From NCBI RefSeq assembly GCF_000413855.1, contig NZ_ATGG01000011.1, forward strand, positions 62,001 through 126,000: DNA of 64,000 nucleotides. The letters are read 5' to 3'. This stretch comes from Acinetobacter gyllenbergii CIP 110306 = MTCC 11365. Lineage in GTDB: Bacteria; Pseudomonadota; Gammaproteobacteria; Pseudomonadales; Moraxellaceae. A program made the translations under genes and the position numbers. Numbering within the stretch: position 1 is the first letter of the stretch; each line of letters starts with the position of its first letter. Under the pieces are notes generated by a model that did no database searches, was not told where the DNA came from, and was given only the letters and a program-made list of their open reading frames with translations. Shown here piece by piece: positions 25,232-33,804 of this stretch.

Positions 25232-25308
25232 GCTTCTTGGTTACCTGGTTGGTGCTGTTGATGTTGTGCTGGAGCAGAGGCGGGATAATGGTTCGATTTA
25301 TTGCTCAT
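25232..25308 (-). pseudogene. Out-of-frame N-terminal extension of the SDR gene
   Basis: From the ATG at 25306-25308 the reverse strand reads MSNKSNHYPASAPAQHQQ and, further on, QPGNQEA, equivalent to the PGIQAKM region of YghA-type proteins. The family would continue with M-H-P-E-P, which appears in the -1 frame at 25231. The ATG has a ribosome-site-like AGGACAC upstream. This indicates a single-base deletion, or a sequencing error, near 25228-25233. Confidence 0.7.
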
Positions 25309-25679
25309 TGTTAGTGTCCTTTAAACTTAAAATGATAATTTCAATCATCTTTTAAAAAGCTGTTAACTTGAGTGAGGACTCTGTTCTGATTGGTTTTATT
25401 TGTATTTTTTAGGTAGAAGAAGGAAAGAACTCTAAATGCGCTGTTTTATAAATTGAGTTCACCTCTTCAACAGTGTTTCTTTTATCAAAGTTTACAAGCC
25501 TTATTAAATCTTAACATTTCATTTTTATATTTATGATGAGTGCACTTGACCTTTGTTGAAATGAGTTCTATTTTGGAACTTAATTAACTTTTGACCATAT
25601 CAGGCATATCTAATCAGGACTAGAATTAACCCAAATATGGTTTGAACAGTGAGAAAAATAAAAGGAACAGGAGTTTCAT
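25309..25679. other. Intergenic region
   Basis: About 370 bases containing the divergent promoters of the SDR and MaoC-like genes. The ribosome site AAAGGAACAGGAG of the MaoC-like gene is at the right end. No hairpin, repeat or small gene I would support. Confidence 0.5.
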
Positions 25680-26555
25680 ATGTTTGCGATTCGTTACCAG
25701 CAGATTCCATTGCAATTTTTATTTGAACATCAGGCAACTTTGGCAGGGCTTGGAAAAATAGGCTTACGTAGTCTTAAAAAAACAAAGGCTGCTTCAGTTG
25801 ACTGGCAGTCATTAGCACCGATCAATGAGGTGATTGATGCGCCGAGTCAAGATTTGATTGAGCATTACATCCAATGGAGTGGTGCTGAGCCTGGTAAGTA
25901 TCAAGACTCAATCCCGTCACATATGGTGTCACAATGGGGACTGTCCTTTGCAACACGATTATTGCTTCAAACTCACTACCCATTAAGCAAAGTGATCAAT
26001 CAGGGCGTCAGCCTGAAAATTCATGGCATGATTCCACGAACTGAAAAACTCATGATTCAAGCTAAGATCGCACAGGTGGATGAACGTAATGGTTTGGCAC
26101 GTGTTTCAGTTCAAATTACCACAGGTACGATTGCTGAACCTGAACTGGTAGAAGCAGTACTACATATGGCTTTTATCCTGCCTCATTTTGAAAAAACCAA
26201 ACGCTCGGAAACGAGCGACACTAAGCTTTGGCAGACACTAGGCGAATGGTCGACTCGTTCAGATGATGGTTTGAAATTTGCCTTACTCACAGGTGACTTT
26301 AATCCGATTCATTGGATTACACCATTAGCCAAACTGTCAAACTTTGGTCAAAAAGTGCTGCATGGCTTTGGGGTGTTTGCACGTAGTTTTGAATTACTGC
26401 CACAACCGATTCAGCAAATTGATGTCCGATTTCTAAAACCTGTCAAACTTCCTTCTGAACATAACCAAGTTGAAACTTGTACCGAGCAGGAACAAAAGTA
26501 TCTCCGCGTTGTTGGTTCAGCAGGGCAAATCTGTTTAATGGGACAATATTCATAA
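25680..26555 (+). CDS. MaoC-like hot-dog acyl dehydratase-related protein
   Basis: 291 residues. The C-terminal half (about 190-290) has the MaoC signature GDFNPIHWITPLAKLSNFGQ followed by VLHGFGVFARSF, where Asp and His of D-x-N-P-x-H are the hydratase catalytic pair. The N-terminal half is likely a second, degenerate hot-dog domain, as in two-domain MaoC dehydratases. Proteins of this family hydrate enoyl-CoA/ACP. The actual substrate is unknown. The molybdopterin oxidoreductase gene follows after 17 bases, suggesting an operon and perhaps a joint pathway. Confidence 0.8.
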   Translation: MFAIRYQQIPLQFLFEHQATLAGLGKIGLRSLKKTKAASVDWQSLAPINEVIDAPSQDLIEHYIQWSGAEPGKYQDSIPSHMVSQWGLSFATRLLLQTHYPLSKVINQGVSLKIHGMIPRTEKLMIQAKIAQVDERNGLARVSVQITTGTIAEPELVEAVLHMAFILPHFEKTKRSETSDTKLWQTLGEWSTRSDDGLKFALLTGDFNPIHWITPLAKLSNFGQKVLHGFGVFARSFELLPQPIQQIDVRFLKPVKLPSEHNQVETCTEQEQKYLRVVGSAGQICLMGQYS

Positions 26556-26572
26556 ATAATAAGGTGAGACCA

Positions 26573-28852
26573 ATGACGACGCTAACAGTAGCAAGACAGG
26601 ATGTAACGGCTTGTATTTTGTGTTCACGCAATTGTGGGCTCAGTGTAGAAATTGAAGATAACCAGTTTAAGAAAATTAAAGGGGATGATGATCATCCTTT
26701 CTCGCAAGGCTATATCTGCCAAAAGGCCGCACGTTTGCAGCATTACCAACAACATGCTGATCGTTTAACTTCGCCGTTAAAACGTCAGGCAGATGGTTCG
26801 TTTAAAGAGATTGGCTGGGAACAAGCCATTCAGGAAATTGCTGAGCAGTTGGTACAGATTCGGAATAGTCATGGTGGAACTGCCTTTGCATCTGTAGGTG
26901 GTGGCGGTCAGGGTAATCATTTAGGTGCTGCATATGGTCGTCAGTTGCTTTATGCCATGAAAAGTTTCTATTCCTACAATTCTTTGGCGCAGGAAAAAAC
27001 AGGTGATTTCTGGGTGAATGGTCGTTTGTTCGGCAGTCAGGCTTGTCATACCACCGAAGACGTTGAACATGCGGATTATGTGCTGTTTATTGGCACTAAT
27101 CCTTTTCAGGCACATGGGATTCCAAATGCACGAGACACTTTAAAACATATTAAAAAAGATCCGAATCGGACCATGGTGGTGTTTGATCCACGCGTAACTG
27201 AAACCGCTAAACAAGCTGATATCCATGTGCAATTAAAACCAGGAACCGATGCTTATCTGATGTCGGCCATGATCGCAATCATGCTGCAAGAAGGACTGTA
27301 TGATCAACAATTTATTCAGCAGCATACGCATGGCTTTGATCAGGTCAAACAAGCTTTCTTGGCGGTTCCAATTGAAGAGTATATCCAAAAAGCTGATGTT
27401 TCTGTGGAGCTGGTTTATCAGATTGTCCGTGATTTTGCTAAAGCGCAACGTGCTTGTGTCCGGATTGATCTTGGTATTCAACACACCTTAAATACCACTT
27501 TAAATGGTTATTTGGAAAAGCTTTTATATTTACTCACAGGAAATTTTGGTCAACAAGGCGGCAATAATCTGCATACCATGTTTATTCCAATTCTAAGCAA
27601 TACTGATGAACGTAATCCTAAATATCGCCGTACTGTACATCATAAAATGTTCCCGATTTCAGGCTTCTTTCCTCCGAATATTTTGCCTGATGAGATTCTA
27701 AAAGCAGGGGAAAAGCGAGTTCGTGCGGTGTTTGTAGATAGCTGTAATCCTTTATTGACCTACCCAGATACGGCTGCCTATGAACAGGCTTTTCAGTCCT
27801 TAGAGCTTTTAGTGGTGGTCGATGTGGCCATGACTGAAACAGCGCGGATGGCGCATTATGTGTTGCCTGCACATAGCCAATTTGAAAAGTGGGAATTTAC
27901 AGGATTTAATCTGGAATTTCCGAAGAATGGCTTTCATTTACGTCACCCCTTATTTAAGGCTCAAGGTAACAGTCTACCTGAAGCGGAAATCTATACCCGT
28001 CTGCTCGAAGCCATGCAAGTGATCCCTCTACAGTTTCCGATATTGAGCAAAATTGCAGAAAAAGATTCAGCCAATACGGCTTATCTTGCCTATTTCGGTG
28101 CGCTTGGTGTCAGTTTTGCGAAAAATAAAAAGTTAATTCCCTATGCCGCGTCAATTGTATATCGCACTTTAGGCAAAACGTTGCCGAATGATGCCGCATC
28201 AACTGCCTTATTATTACCTTTATGTATGCAATATGCAGCTCAACATTACCAAGCGGTTAAGCAAGCAGGCTATGTCGGCAATCGTTTAAACCTAGGCGTT
28301 AAGTTATTCCAGAACATTTTGCAGCAACGCTCAGGTGTGGTGTTATCCCAACATGACTATGCTGATGTTTGGGAATTGATCGCCTATAAAGACAAAAAAA
28401 TTCGTTTGGCAATTCCTGAAATGTTCATTGAGCTGGCCCAACTGAAACAAGGTTCAATGACTTTAACCACAGATTATCCTTTTATTCTATTGGCAGGCGA
28501 ACGTCGCAGTTATAACGCCAATCAAATTTATCGTGATCCTGCTTGGCGTAAAGTCGATGCAGAAGGGCGTTTAAGGATCAATCCTGAAGATGCTCAGACT
28601 TTCGGTGTCGAAACAGGACAGATGCTGCACTGTATTTCTGAGCATGGCAAGATTCAGGTCACGGTCGAACTTGATGAGGGAATGCGCAAAGGCGTGGTGT
28701 CGTTGCCGCATGGATATGGATTACGCTATCGAGGTGGGGAACCGATTGGGCCACAACTGAATCGTCTTACTTCTGCTCAGCATTGTGATCCGTTATCTAA
28801 GACACCCTATCATAAATATGTGCCTGTACGTTTAGAGCGGTTCACCGCTTAG
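26573..28852 (+). CDS. Molybdopterin-dependent oxidoreductase with N-terminal [4Fe-4S]
   Basis: 759 residues, cytoplasmic (no Tat signal). The [4Fe-4S] motif is at 12-50: CILCSRNCGLSV ... GYICQKA (C-x2-C-x3-C-x27-C). The molybdopterin oxidoreductase domain then has SVGGGGQGNHLGAAYGRQ, FIGTNPFQAHGIPNARDTL and FDPRVTETAKQADIHVQLKPGTDA. The C-terminal dinucleotide-binding domain (about 630-755) has LLAGERRSYNANQIYRDPAW. The ATG at 26573 has AAGGTGAG upstream and avoids overlap with the MaoC-like gene. Substrate unknown: it belongs to the DMSO-reductase superfamily but is neither formate dehydrogenase nor nitrate reductase. It sits next to the cofactor-biosynthesis cluster. Confidence 0.85.
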   Translation: MTTLTVARQDVTACILCSRNCGLSVEIEDNQFKKIKGDDDHPFSQGYICQKAARLQHYQQHADRLTSPLKRQADGSFKEIGWEQAIQEIAEQLVQIRNSHGGTAFASVGGGGQGNHLGAAYGRQLLYAMKSFYSYNSLAQEKTGDFWVNGRLFGSQACHTTEDVEHADYVLFIGTNPFQAHGIPNARDTLKHIKKDPNRTMVVFDPRVTETAKQADIHVQLKPGTDAYLMSAMIAIMLQEGLYDQQFIQQHTHGFDQVKQAFLAVPIEEYIQKADVSVELVYQIVRDFAKAQRACVRIDLGIQHTLNTTLNGYLEKLLYLLTGNFGQQGGNNLHTMFIPILSNTDERNPKYRRTVHHKMFPISGFFPPNILPDEILKAGEKRVRAVFVDSCNPLLTYPDTAAYEQAFQSLELLVVVDVAMTETARMAHYVLPAHSQFEKWEFTGFNLEFPKNGFHLRHPLFKAQGNSLPEAEIYTRLLEAMQVIPLQFPILSKIAEKDSANTAYLAYFGALGVSFAKNKKLIPYAASIVYRTLGKTLPNDAASTALLLPLCMQYAAQHYQAVKQAGYVGNRLNLGVKLFQNILQQRSGVVLSQHDYADVWELIAYKDKKIRLAIPEMFIELAQLKQGSMTLTTDYPFILLAGERRSYNANQIYRDPAWRKVDAEGRLRINPEDAQTFGVETGQMLHCISEHGKIQVTVELDEGMRKGVVSLPHGYGLRYRGGEPIGPQLNRLTSAQHCDPLSKTPYHKYVPVRLERFTA

Positions 28853-28881
28853 ACCTTTAGCCTATTGATATTTTTGCTTAA

Positions 28882-28930
28882 ATGCACCAAATTCTTTCAT
28901 GTTGTTTAAATTATGTTTGAAATTGGTGCA
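28882..28930. repeat. Inverted repeat TGCACCAA / TTGGTGCA
   Basis: TGCACCAA (28883-28890) and TTGGTGCA (28923-28930) are inverted about 32 bases apart in the gap before moaA. Each half resembles an NtrC half-site (TGCACC), but the spacing is not canonical. It could also be a weak hairpin after the upstream gene. Confidence 0.35.
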
Positions 28931-29141
28931 ATATAAACTGAACAAAAATATGCTGACAGGCGCTATTTTTATTTGTAGATTGAAAGTGTGACTAATTCAA
29001 TTAAATAAGCAACATCATCATAAAGTTGCTGTGTGATTGGAATAATTATTGCTTTAAAAAAATAATTCACTGTGATGAGCAAAACAAGGATGCACAGAAG
29101 CTGTGCTAAACCCAGTAAAAAGATTCACAAAATGAGTGCGT

Positions 29142-30173
29142 ATGATGAAGCATGAGAGACCTGAAACGAGCTTACCGATCTTGCAAGATCAGTATGGTCG
29201 CACTAAGCGTAAGTTACGGATTTCGGTGACGGATCGCTGTAATTTCAAATGCGTTTATTGTATGCCTGAGCACCCGCAATGGATGAAAAAACACGATTTA
29301 CTTAGTTTTGAAACCTTATTGGTTTTTTGCAAATATATGGTTCAACAAGGGATTGAAAATATTCGTATTACAGGGGGGGAACCTCTTATGCGACAAGGTG
29401 TGGTGCACTTTATTCGGGATTTGCAGGCATTTCGGGCTTTGGGACTCAAACGCATTTCAATGACCACCAATGGCCATTATTTAGCGAAGTATGTGGAACA
29501 ATTGAAGCAAGCAGGCTTGGATGATCTGAATATCAGTCTGGATAGTCTTGATCCAATTCAATTTAAGCAATTGACTAAAAAAGAGCTTAGCCCTGTATTG
29601 AATGGTATTGAAGCAGCAAAAAAGGCAGGTCTTCCGTTCAAAATTAATTGTGTTTTGATGCAAAGTCAAAACCATGACCAGATTTTGCCAATGGTAAAGT
29701 GGGCAAAGCAGCACAATATCCCATTACGTTTTATTGAGTTTATGCCGCTGGATGGCGATCAGCATTGGAGCAATCAAGCGGTGGTGAGCGAGGCTGAAAT
29801 TTTAGCGCAGCTCAAACCTTATTATGACATTCAAGTCTTGCAACAGCAGCATGAACCTGCACGGATCTACCAATTGGATGGTCAATATCAGTTGGGCATT
29901 ATATCAACCATCACGCATTCTTTTTGTGGTGACTGTGATCGTATTCGCTTAACGGCTCAGGGTGAACTGTATAATTGTCTGTTTGCACAGCAGGGGCTTA
30001 ATATCAAAGCTGACTTAGAAGCCGTTAAGCAGTCCAATCTGGATATTAAACAGCACGCATTACAACAGCTTGATCAAAAAATTAAGCCTTATATTTGGCA
30101 TAAGGCCAAAGGCTATCATGCACTACAGCATCAACAAGCACGTAAAATCAGCATGCATATGTTGGGTGGTTAA
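29142..30173 (+). CDS. moaA: GTP 3',8-cyclase
   Basis: First step of molybdenum cofactor synthesis: radical-SAM rearrangement of GTP to 3',8-cyclo-GTP. The radical-SAM cluster is C-x3-C-x2-C in RCNFKCVYCMPEH (near residue 35). ITGGEPLMRQG follows, and the C-terminal cluster is FCGDCDRIRL ... NCLF (about 262-290). The chain ends in the conserved Gly-Gly. 343 residues is normal. The start is uncertain: no ribosome site is visible before the GTG at 29136 or the ATGs at 29142 and 29145. It leads the moaA-moaD-moaE-moaCB-moeA run. Confidence 0.94.
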   Translation: MMKHERPETSLPILQDQYGRTKRKLRISVTDRCNFKCVYCMPEHPQWMKKHDLLSFETLLVFCKYMVQQGIENIRITGGEPLMRQGVVHFIRDLQAFRALGLKRISMTTNGHYLAKYVEQLKQAGLDDLNISLDSLDPIQFKQLTKKELSPVLNGIEAAKKAGLPFKINCVLMQSQNHDQILPMVKWAKQHNIPLRFIEFMPLDGDQHWSNQAVVSEAEILAQLKPYYDIQVLQQQHEPARIYQLDGQYQLGIISTITHSFCGDCDRIRLTAQGELYNCLFAQQGLNIKADLEAVKQSNLDIKQHALQQLDQKIKPYIWHKAKGYHALQHQQARKISMHMLGG

Positions 30174-30195
30174 ATAAAAGTGGTCTGGAGAATCT

Positions 30196-30447
30196 ATGCA
30201 AACCATTGAGATTAAAATAGAAGCGTTTGGGGCAATCGAAAGATTATTACCAAAGCCGCTGGCATTTGAGTTTGCAACAGACCGAATGGTCAAAGATGTA
30301 TTGGCACATATTGTGACACTTTATCCTGAGGCAAATCATGCCATGGAAAAATGTGCCTGTGCGATAGGCGAAGATATCATTACACGGCAAACCGCTTTAG
30401 AAACTTCTTGTACCTTGGTGTTGTTGTCGCCAGTGGCGGGGGGGTAA
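30196..30447 (+). CDS. moaD: Molybdopterin synthase sulfur carrier subunit
   Basis: 83 residues with a ubiquitin-like fold and C-terminal VLLSPVAGG. The terminal Gly-Gly becomes a thiocarboxylate that donates sulfur to precursor Z in the MoaD-MoaE synthase. TGGAG lies ahead of the ATG. moaE starts two bases after its stop, so translation is probably coupled. Confidence 0.92.
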   Translation: MQTIEIKIEAFGAIERLLPKPLAFEFATDRMVKDVLAHIVTLYPEANHAMEKCACAIGEDIITRQTALETSCTLVLLSPVAGG

Positions 30448-30449
30448 AC

Positions 30450-30965
30450 ATGCGTGAATTTGCTAGAGTGCAAGATCAGGCTTTAAGCCTAGACAGCTTT
30501 GATCCAATTCAGTCGTTTCCTGAATGCGGTGGCATTGATATATTTATTGGTACAGTACGTAACCATCATGAAGGTAAAGCGGTTAAAGCCTTAAAATATA
30601 CCTCATATACACCTGTTGCAGAGAAAATGATTCGTGAGATCGAACAGCAAATCCAAGAGAAATATCAAGTCTCTTATGTTCGGGTGATGCATCGGATTGG
30701 CTATTTGGATGTCAGTGAAACTGCGATTATTGCCATAGCCTACGCAGCACATCGCCGTGAAGCTTTTCAAGCCTGTGAAGAGGCCGTGGAGCGGGTCAAA
30801 CATGAAGTGCCGATCTGGAAAGAAGAATTTTTTATGGATGGAACCAGTCAATATGTCGAAGGCTGCTGTATTCGTAAAGATACAGTCGAACCGAATACTC
30901 CAGTCAAGACGCATCAACATGCACACCACGATGAAAATTGTAGCCATGAGCAGATACACGAATAA
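30450..30965 (+). CDS. moaE: Molybdopterin synthase catalytic subunit, with His-rich tail
   Basis: Catalytic partner of MoaD. Family features: GGIDIFIGTVRNHHEGKAV (about 25-43), a conserved Arg-His-Arg region HRIGYLDVSE, and the catalytic Lys in VPIWKEEFF with W/EG near 125. The ATG at 30450 follows the moaD stop immediately and gives a natural start (MREFARVQ). The protein has 171 residues, about 20 more than usual, because of a C-terminal tail rich in His (THQHAHHDENCSHEQIH) that could bind metal. That tail is not part of the ordinary domain. Confidence 0.93.
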   Translation: MREFARVQDQALSLDSFDPIQSFPECGGIDIFIGTVRNHHEGKAVKALKYTSYTPVAEKMIREIEQQIQEKYQVSYVRVMHRIGYLDVSETAIIAIAYAAHRREAFQACEEAVERVKHEVPIWKEEFFMDGTSQYVEGCCIRKDTVEPNTPVKTHQHAHHDENCSHEQIHE

Positions 30966-30982
30966 GGGTTTAGGACGTTAAA

Positions 30983-31906
30983 ATGAAAAATGTTGGGATG
31001 AAACCCGAGAGTTATCGTGTTGCAGAAGCACAAGCGATTTTACATGCACCCGCGCATTGCATTCAGTTGCTCCGAGATGGCAATACTGAAAAAGGCGATG
31101 CCTTAAAAACAGCTCGTATTGCAGGGATTTTAGCGGCTAAACGTACGGACGAGCTGATTCCACTCTGCCATCCATTACCGATCTACCGCGCCGATGTTGA
31201 TTATGACCTATATGATGATCATGTGGTGATTCTGACCACAGTTGAGACCATTGGCCCAACAGGCGTGGAAATGGAAGCGTTAACCGCTGCAAGCCTAGCC
31301 GGTTTAACGTTGTATGACATGCTTAAGCCACATTGTGAGCCCGAAGAACTGTGTTTGGATCAATGTAAATTGCTCAAGAAAAAAGGCGGTAAATCACATT
31401 TTAAACGTACGTTACGTCAACCTGTCTCAGCGGCAGTAATTGTACTGTCAGATACGGTTGCAGCAGGGCGTAAACCAGATACTGCGGGTAAGTCTGTTGT
31501 TGAAACCTTAACCGAAGCAGGTTTTGATCCGATTCATTATCAAATCTTGCCTGATGAAGCTGATCAGCTTAAAGATTTAGTCCTAGAACTGACCAAATCT
31601 TATGCTTGTATTATGACGGTGGGTGGAACAGGCATTGGCAAGCGCGATATTACCGTGGATACCCTAGAGCCACTATTGGAGCGCAAACTCGATGGCTTAA
31701 TGGAGGCAGCACGCTCATTTGGGCAAAAACGAACACCCTATGCGGCGATGTCTCGCGGTGTTGCAGGTTTTATAGACCGTTCATTGGTAGTGACCTTACC
31801 GGGAAGCCGCGGCGGCGCAAGTGAATCCATGGCGGCAATTTTGCCTGCACTGGTGCATATTTTTGATGTCTGTCGTGATCTACCCCATCCGGGAGGTTAT
31901 GAATAA
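30983..31906 (+). CDS. moaCB: Bifunctional cyclic pyranopterin monophosphate synthase / MoaB-MogA-like protein
   Basis: A natural fusion of two cofactor enzymes. Residues 1-150 are Moa[24 protein letters not shown] (catalytic region) and [20 protein letters not shown], which convert 3',8-cyclo-GTP to precursor Z. Residues about 155-307 are MoaB/MogA-like: [40 protein letters not shown] and [12 protein letters not shown], the adenylyltransferase fold for molybdopterin. Such MoaC-MoaB fusions are known. Its stop overlaps the moeA start (TAATG). Confidence 0.92.
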   Translation: MKNVGMKPESYRVAEAQAILHAPAHCIQLLRDGNTEKGDALKTARIAGILAAKRTDELIPLCHPLPIYRADVDYDLYDDHVVILTTVETIGPTGVEMEALTAASLAGLTLYDMLKPHCEPEELCLDQCKLLKKKGGKSHFKRTLRQPVSAAVIVLSDTVAAGRKPDTAGKSVVETLTEAGFDPIHYQILPDEADQLKDLVLELTKSYACIMTVGGTGIGKRDITVDTLEPLLERKLDGLMEAARSFGQKRTPYAAMSRGVAGFIDRSLVVTLPGSRGGASESMAAILPALVHIFDVCRDLPHPGGYE

Positions 31907-33135
31907 TGTCAGGATGTGGTGCTGAAAAAGGTCTGATCACTATTGATGAAGCATTAGCATTGGTGCAAACCCAACCTAAAGCTTTAAAAGTTGAGACGCT
32001 GCCTTTAACCGATGGACTGAATCGTTATTTAGCCAAAGCGATCAATTCCAATGTCGATCTGCCAAGTTTTTCGCAAAGTGCGGTGGATGGTTATGCCTTG
32101 AATAGTTCTGTTGAGAATCTTCAGGGCACGCTATATGACGTGATAGGTGAAATTAAGGCAGGCAGTGAATCTGAGCATCAGCTTAAAGATGGGCAAGCAA
32201 TTCGTATTTTCACAGGTGGGAAAACCCCTGAGGGAACAACGCATGTTGCACGACAAGAAATCGTCGCCGTTGAAGCTAATCAAACGATTCGATTGACTGA
32301 ACATATTTCAGCGAAAGCGGATATCCGTTTTGTGGGTGAAGAAGTACAACGAGGTCAGCAACTGGCAGATATTGGGCAGCGCATCAATATTGGCGCACTC
32401 GCAGCACTCAGTATGGCAGGTGTACAAAGTATCGATGTTTTCCAAGCACCTAAAGTAGCTGTGGTCATTACTGGGGATGAGGTTGCGGAAACGCCAGAAG
32501 ATTTGCAGGCAGGGAAAGTTTTTGATGCCAATGGGCCGCTATTGAAAGCTTGGTTGCAAGACTATGGCATAGATGCAGAAATCTTGCACATTGCAGATAC
32601 AGCCGCGGAGGTGACGCAATGTTTTGAGCGGCTAAAACAGCAATATGATTTGATCATTACCACAGGTGGTGTTTCTGTTGGTGATTATGATTTTGTTCGC
32701 CCATGTGCATTTGAAACAGGTTTTGAGCAAATCTTCTGGAAAGTGAAGCAAAAACCAGGTAAACCACTGTTCTTTGCCGAGTACACACAGCAAGCCCAGA
32801 GTTGCTATTTATTGGGTTTACCTGGCAATCCTGCTGCCGTGTATGTGTGTATGCAGGTCTATGGCAAAGCCTTGCTAGATGCCTTGCAAAACCAACGCCA
32901 GCCCTTGCAATGGTTGAGCGGTGTGCTGACACATGATTTAAAATCGGATGCGCGTGAACGTTTTTTAAGAATGCAGGCTTATTTTGATCAAGGGCAACTC
33001 AAGTTCCAAAGCTTGGCGAAACAACAATCGCATATGCTGAGTAACCTCATGCAAGCAAATAGTCTGGTGCGTATTCCCGCCAATACCCAACTGGAAGCAG
33101 GACAGCTCCTTTCTGGGTTATTCATTCATAACTAA
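31906..33135 (+). CDS. moeA: Molybdopterin molybdenumtransferase
   Basis: Inserts molybdate into adenylylated molybdopterin. Domains: MoeA N-terminal with VDLPSFSQSAVDGYAL (about 50-66), the MogA-like nucleotide-binding domain with ITGDEV and TTGGVSVGDYDFV (about 245-265), LLGLPGNPAAVYVCMQ, and the C-terminal beta-barrel. 409 residues is normal. Its ATG overlaps the moaCB stop, so it is the last gene of a tightly coupled operon. MobA for the final GMP step is at 12057. Confidence 0.95.
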   Translation: MSGCGAEKGLITIDEALALVQTQPKALKVETLPLTDGLNRYLAKAINSNVDLPSFSQSAVDGYALNSSVENLQGTLYDVIGEIKAGSESEHQLKDGQAIRIFTGGKTPEGTTHVARQEIVAVEANQTIRLTEHISAKADIRFVGEEVQRGQQLADIGQRINIGALAALSMAGVQSIDVFQAPKVAVVITGDEVAETPEDLQAGKVFDANGPLLKAWLQDYGIDAEILHIADTAAEVTQCFERLKQQYDLIITTGGVSVGDYDFVRPCAFETGFEQIFWKVKQKPGKPLFFAEYTQQAQSCYLLGLPGNPAAVYVCMQVYGKALLDALQNQRQPLQWLSGVLTHDLKSDARERFLRMQAYFDQGQLKFQSLAKQQSHMLSNLMQANSLVRIPANTQLEAGQLLSGLFIHN

Positions 33136-33166
33136 ATTGTTTTGATGAATTTATGTAAAATGACTG

Positions 33167-33198
33167 AATATTGGTACTTTTAGCCAAGTGCCAATATT
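33167..33198. repeat. Inverted repeat downstream of moeA
   Basis: AATATTGG (33167-33174) and CCAATATT (33191-33198) are perfect inverted 8-mers with 16 bases between. There is no T tract, so a terminator role is doubtful. A regulator site for the following HxlR gene is possible. Confidence 0.35.
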
Positions 33199-33238
33199 GC
33201 ATCTGATGGATAAGGTGGTTTAGTGTATATTTTATATT

Positions 33239-33253
33239 GTTTAGTTTCTAAAC
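33239..33253. promoter_or_regulatory. Candidate autoregulatory operator of the HxlR gene
   Basis: GTTTAG-TTT-CTAAAC is a perfect six-base inverted repeat 64 bases before the HxlR start. HxlR proteins often repress their own gene; the assignment is inference. Confidence 0.3.
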
Positions 33254-33316
33254 ATGACGGTTCAAGACATAGAAGTCTTTTAAATAAAACTTTAAAAAAA
33301 TGATTAGGTGATAATA

Positions 33317-33799
33317 ATGAAATGGGACGAAATTGGCGACCAGCCGTGTTCAGTGGCGAGGACGCTCTCAGTGTTGGGTGATCGTTGGACAATGCTCATC
33401 TTAAGAAATGCATTTATGGGTATACGCCGCTTTGATGATTTTCAGCGGAGTTTGGGACTGACACGTCATGTACTTTCTGAGCGTTTAAAGCGTTTAGTTG
33501 AACATGATATTTTAACCAAAGTGCCTTATGTTGATCGTCAGGAGCGGTTTGAATATCAACTGACGGACAAAGGTTTAGACCTATATCCGATTATTCTTTC
33601 AATGGTGCAATGGGCCGATAAATGGATGGATATGGGGCTAGGTAAACCTGTTGAGTTCACCCATAAAAGCTGTGGTCGGAAAATTAACCCCAAAGTGGTG
33701 TGTTCGGAATGTGATCAACCGATTCAGGCCAAAGATGTACGTGTAGCGGCAGGTCCAGGCTATTTTGCCTTTATCGAACAAAAGCAAAAAACAGCATGA
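33317..33799 (+). CDS. HxlR-family transcriptional regulator
   Basis: 160 residues. The winged helix DNA-binding domain covers about residues 10-100: CSVARTLSVLGDRWTMLILRN is the HxlR hallmark, with the Cys at 10 that in some members senses oxidants, then FDDFQRSLGLTRHVLSERLKRLVEHDIL. The C-terminal part has HKSCGRKINPKVVCSECDQPI, with three cysteines that may form a small metal site; this is common in the two-domain branch of the family. AGGTGAT fits the ATG at 33317. Target genes are not evident, as the next gene converges. Confidence 0.9.
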   Translation: MKWDEIGDQPCSVARTLSVLGDRWTMLILRNAFMGIRRFDDFQRSLGLTRHVLSERLKRLVEHDILTKVPYVDRQERFEYQLTDKGLDLYPIILSMVQWADKWMDMGLGKPVEFTHKSCGRKINPKVVCSECDQPIQAKDVRVAAGPGYFAFIEQKQKTA

Positions 33800-33804
33800 T
33801 TTGT

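Noticed and set aside
28883..28930. NtrC enhancer for moaA
   Set aside because: The halves are about 32 bases apart instead of 5, and no sigma-54 promoter pattern is found before moaA. TGCACC alone is expected by chance many times in 64 kb.
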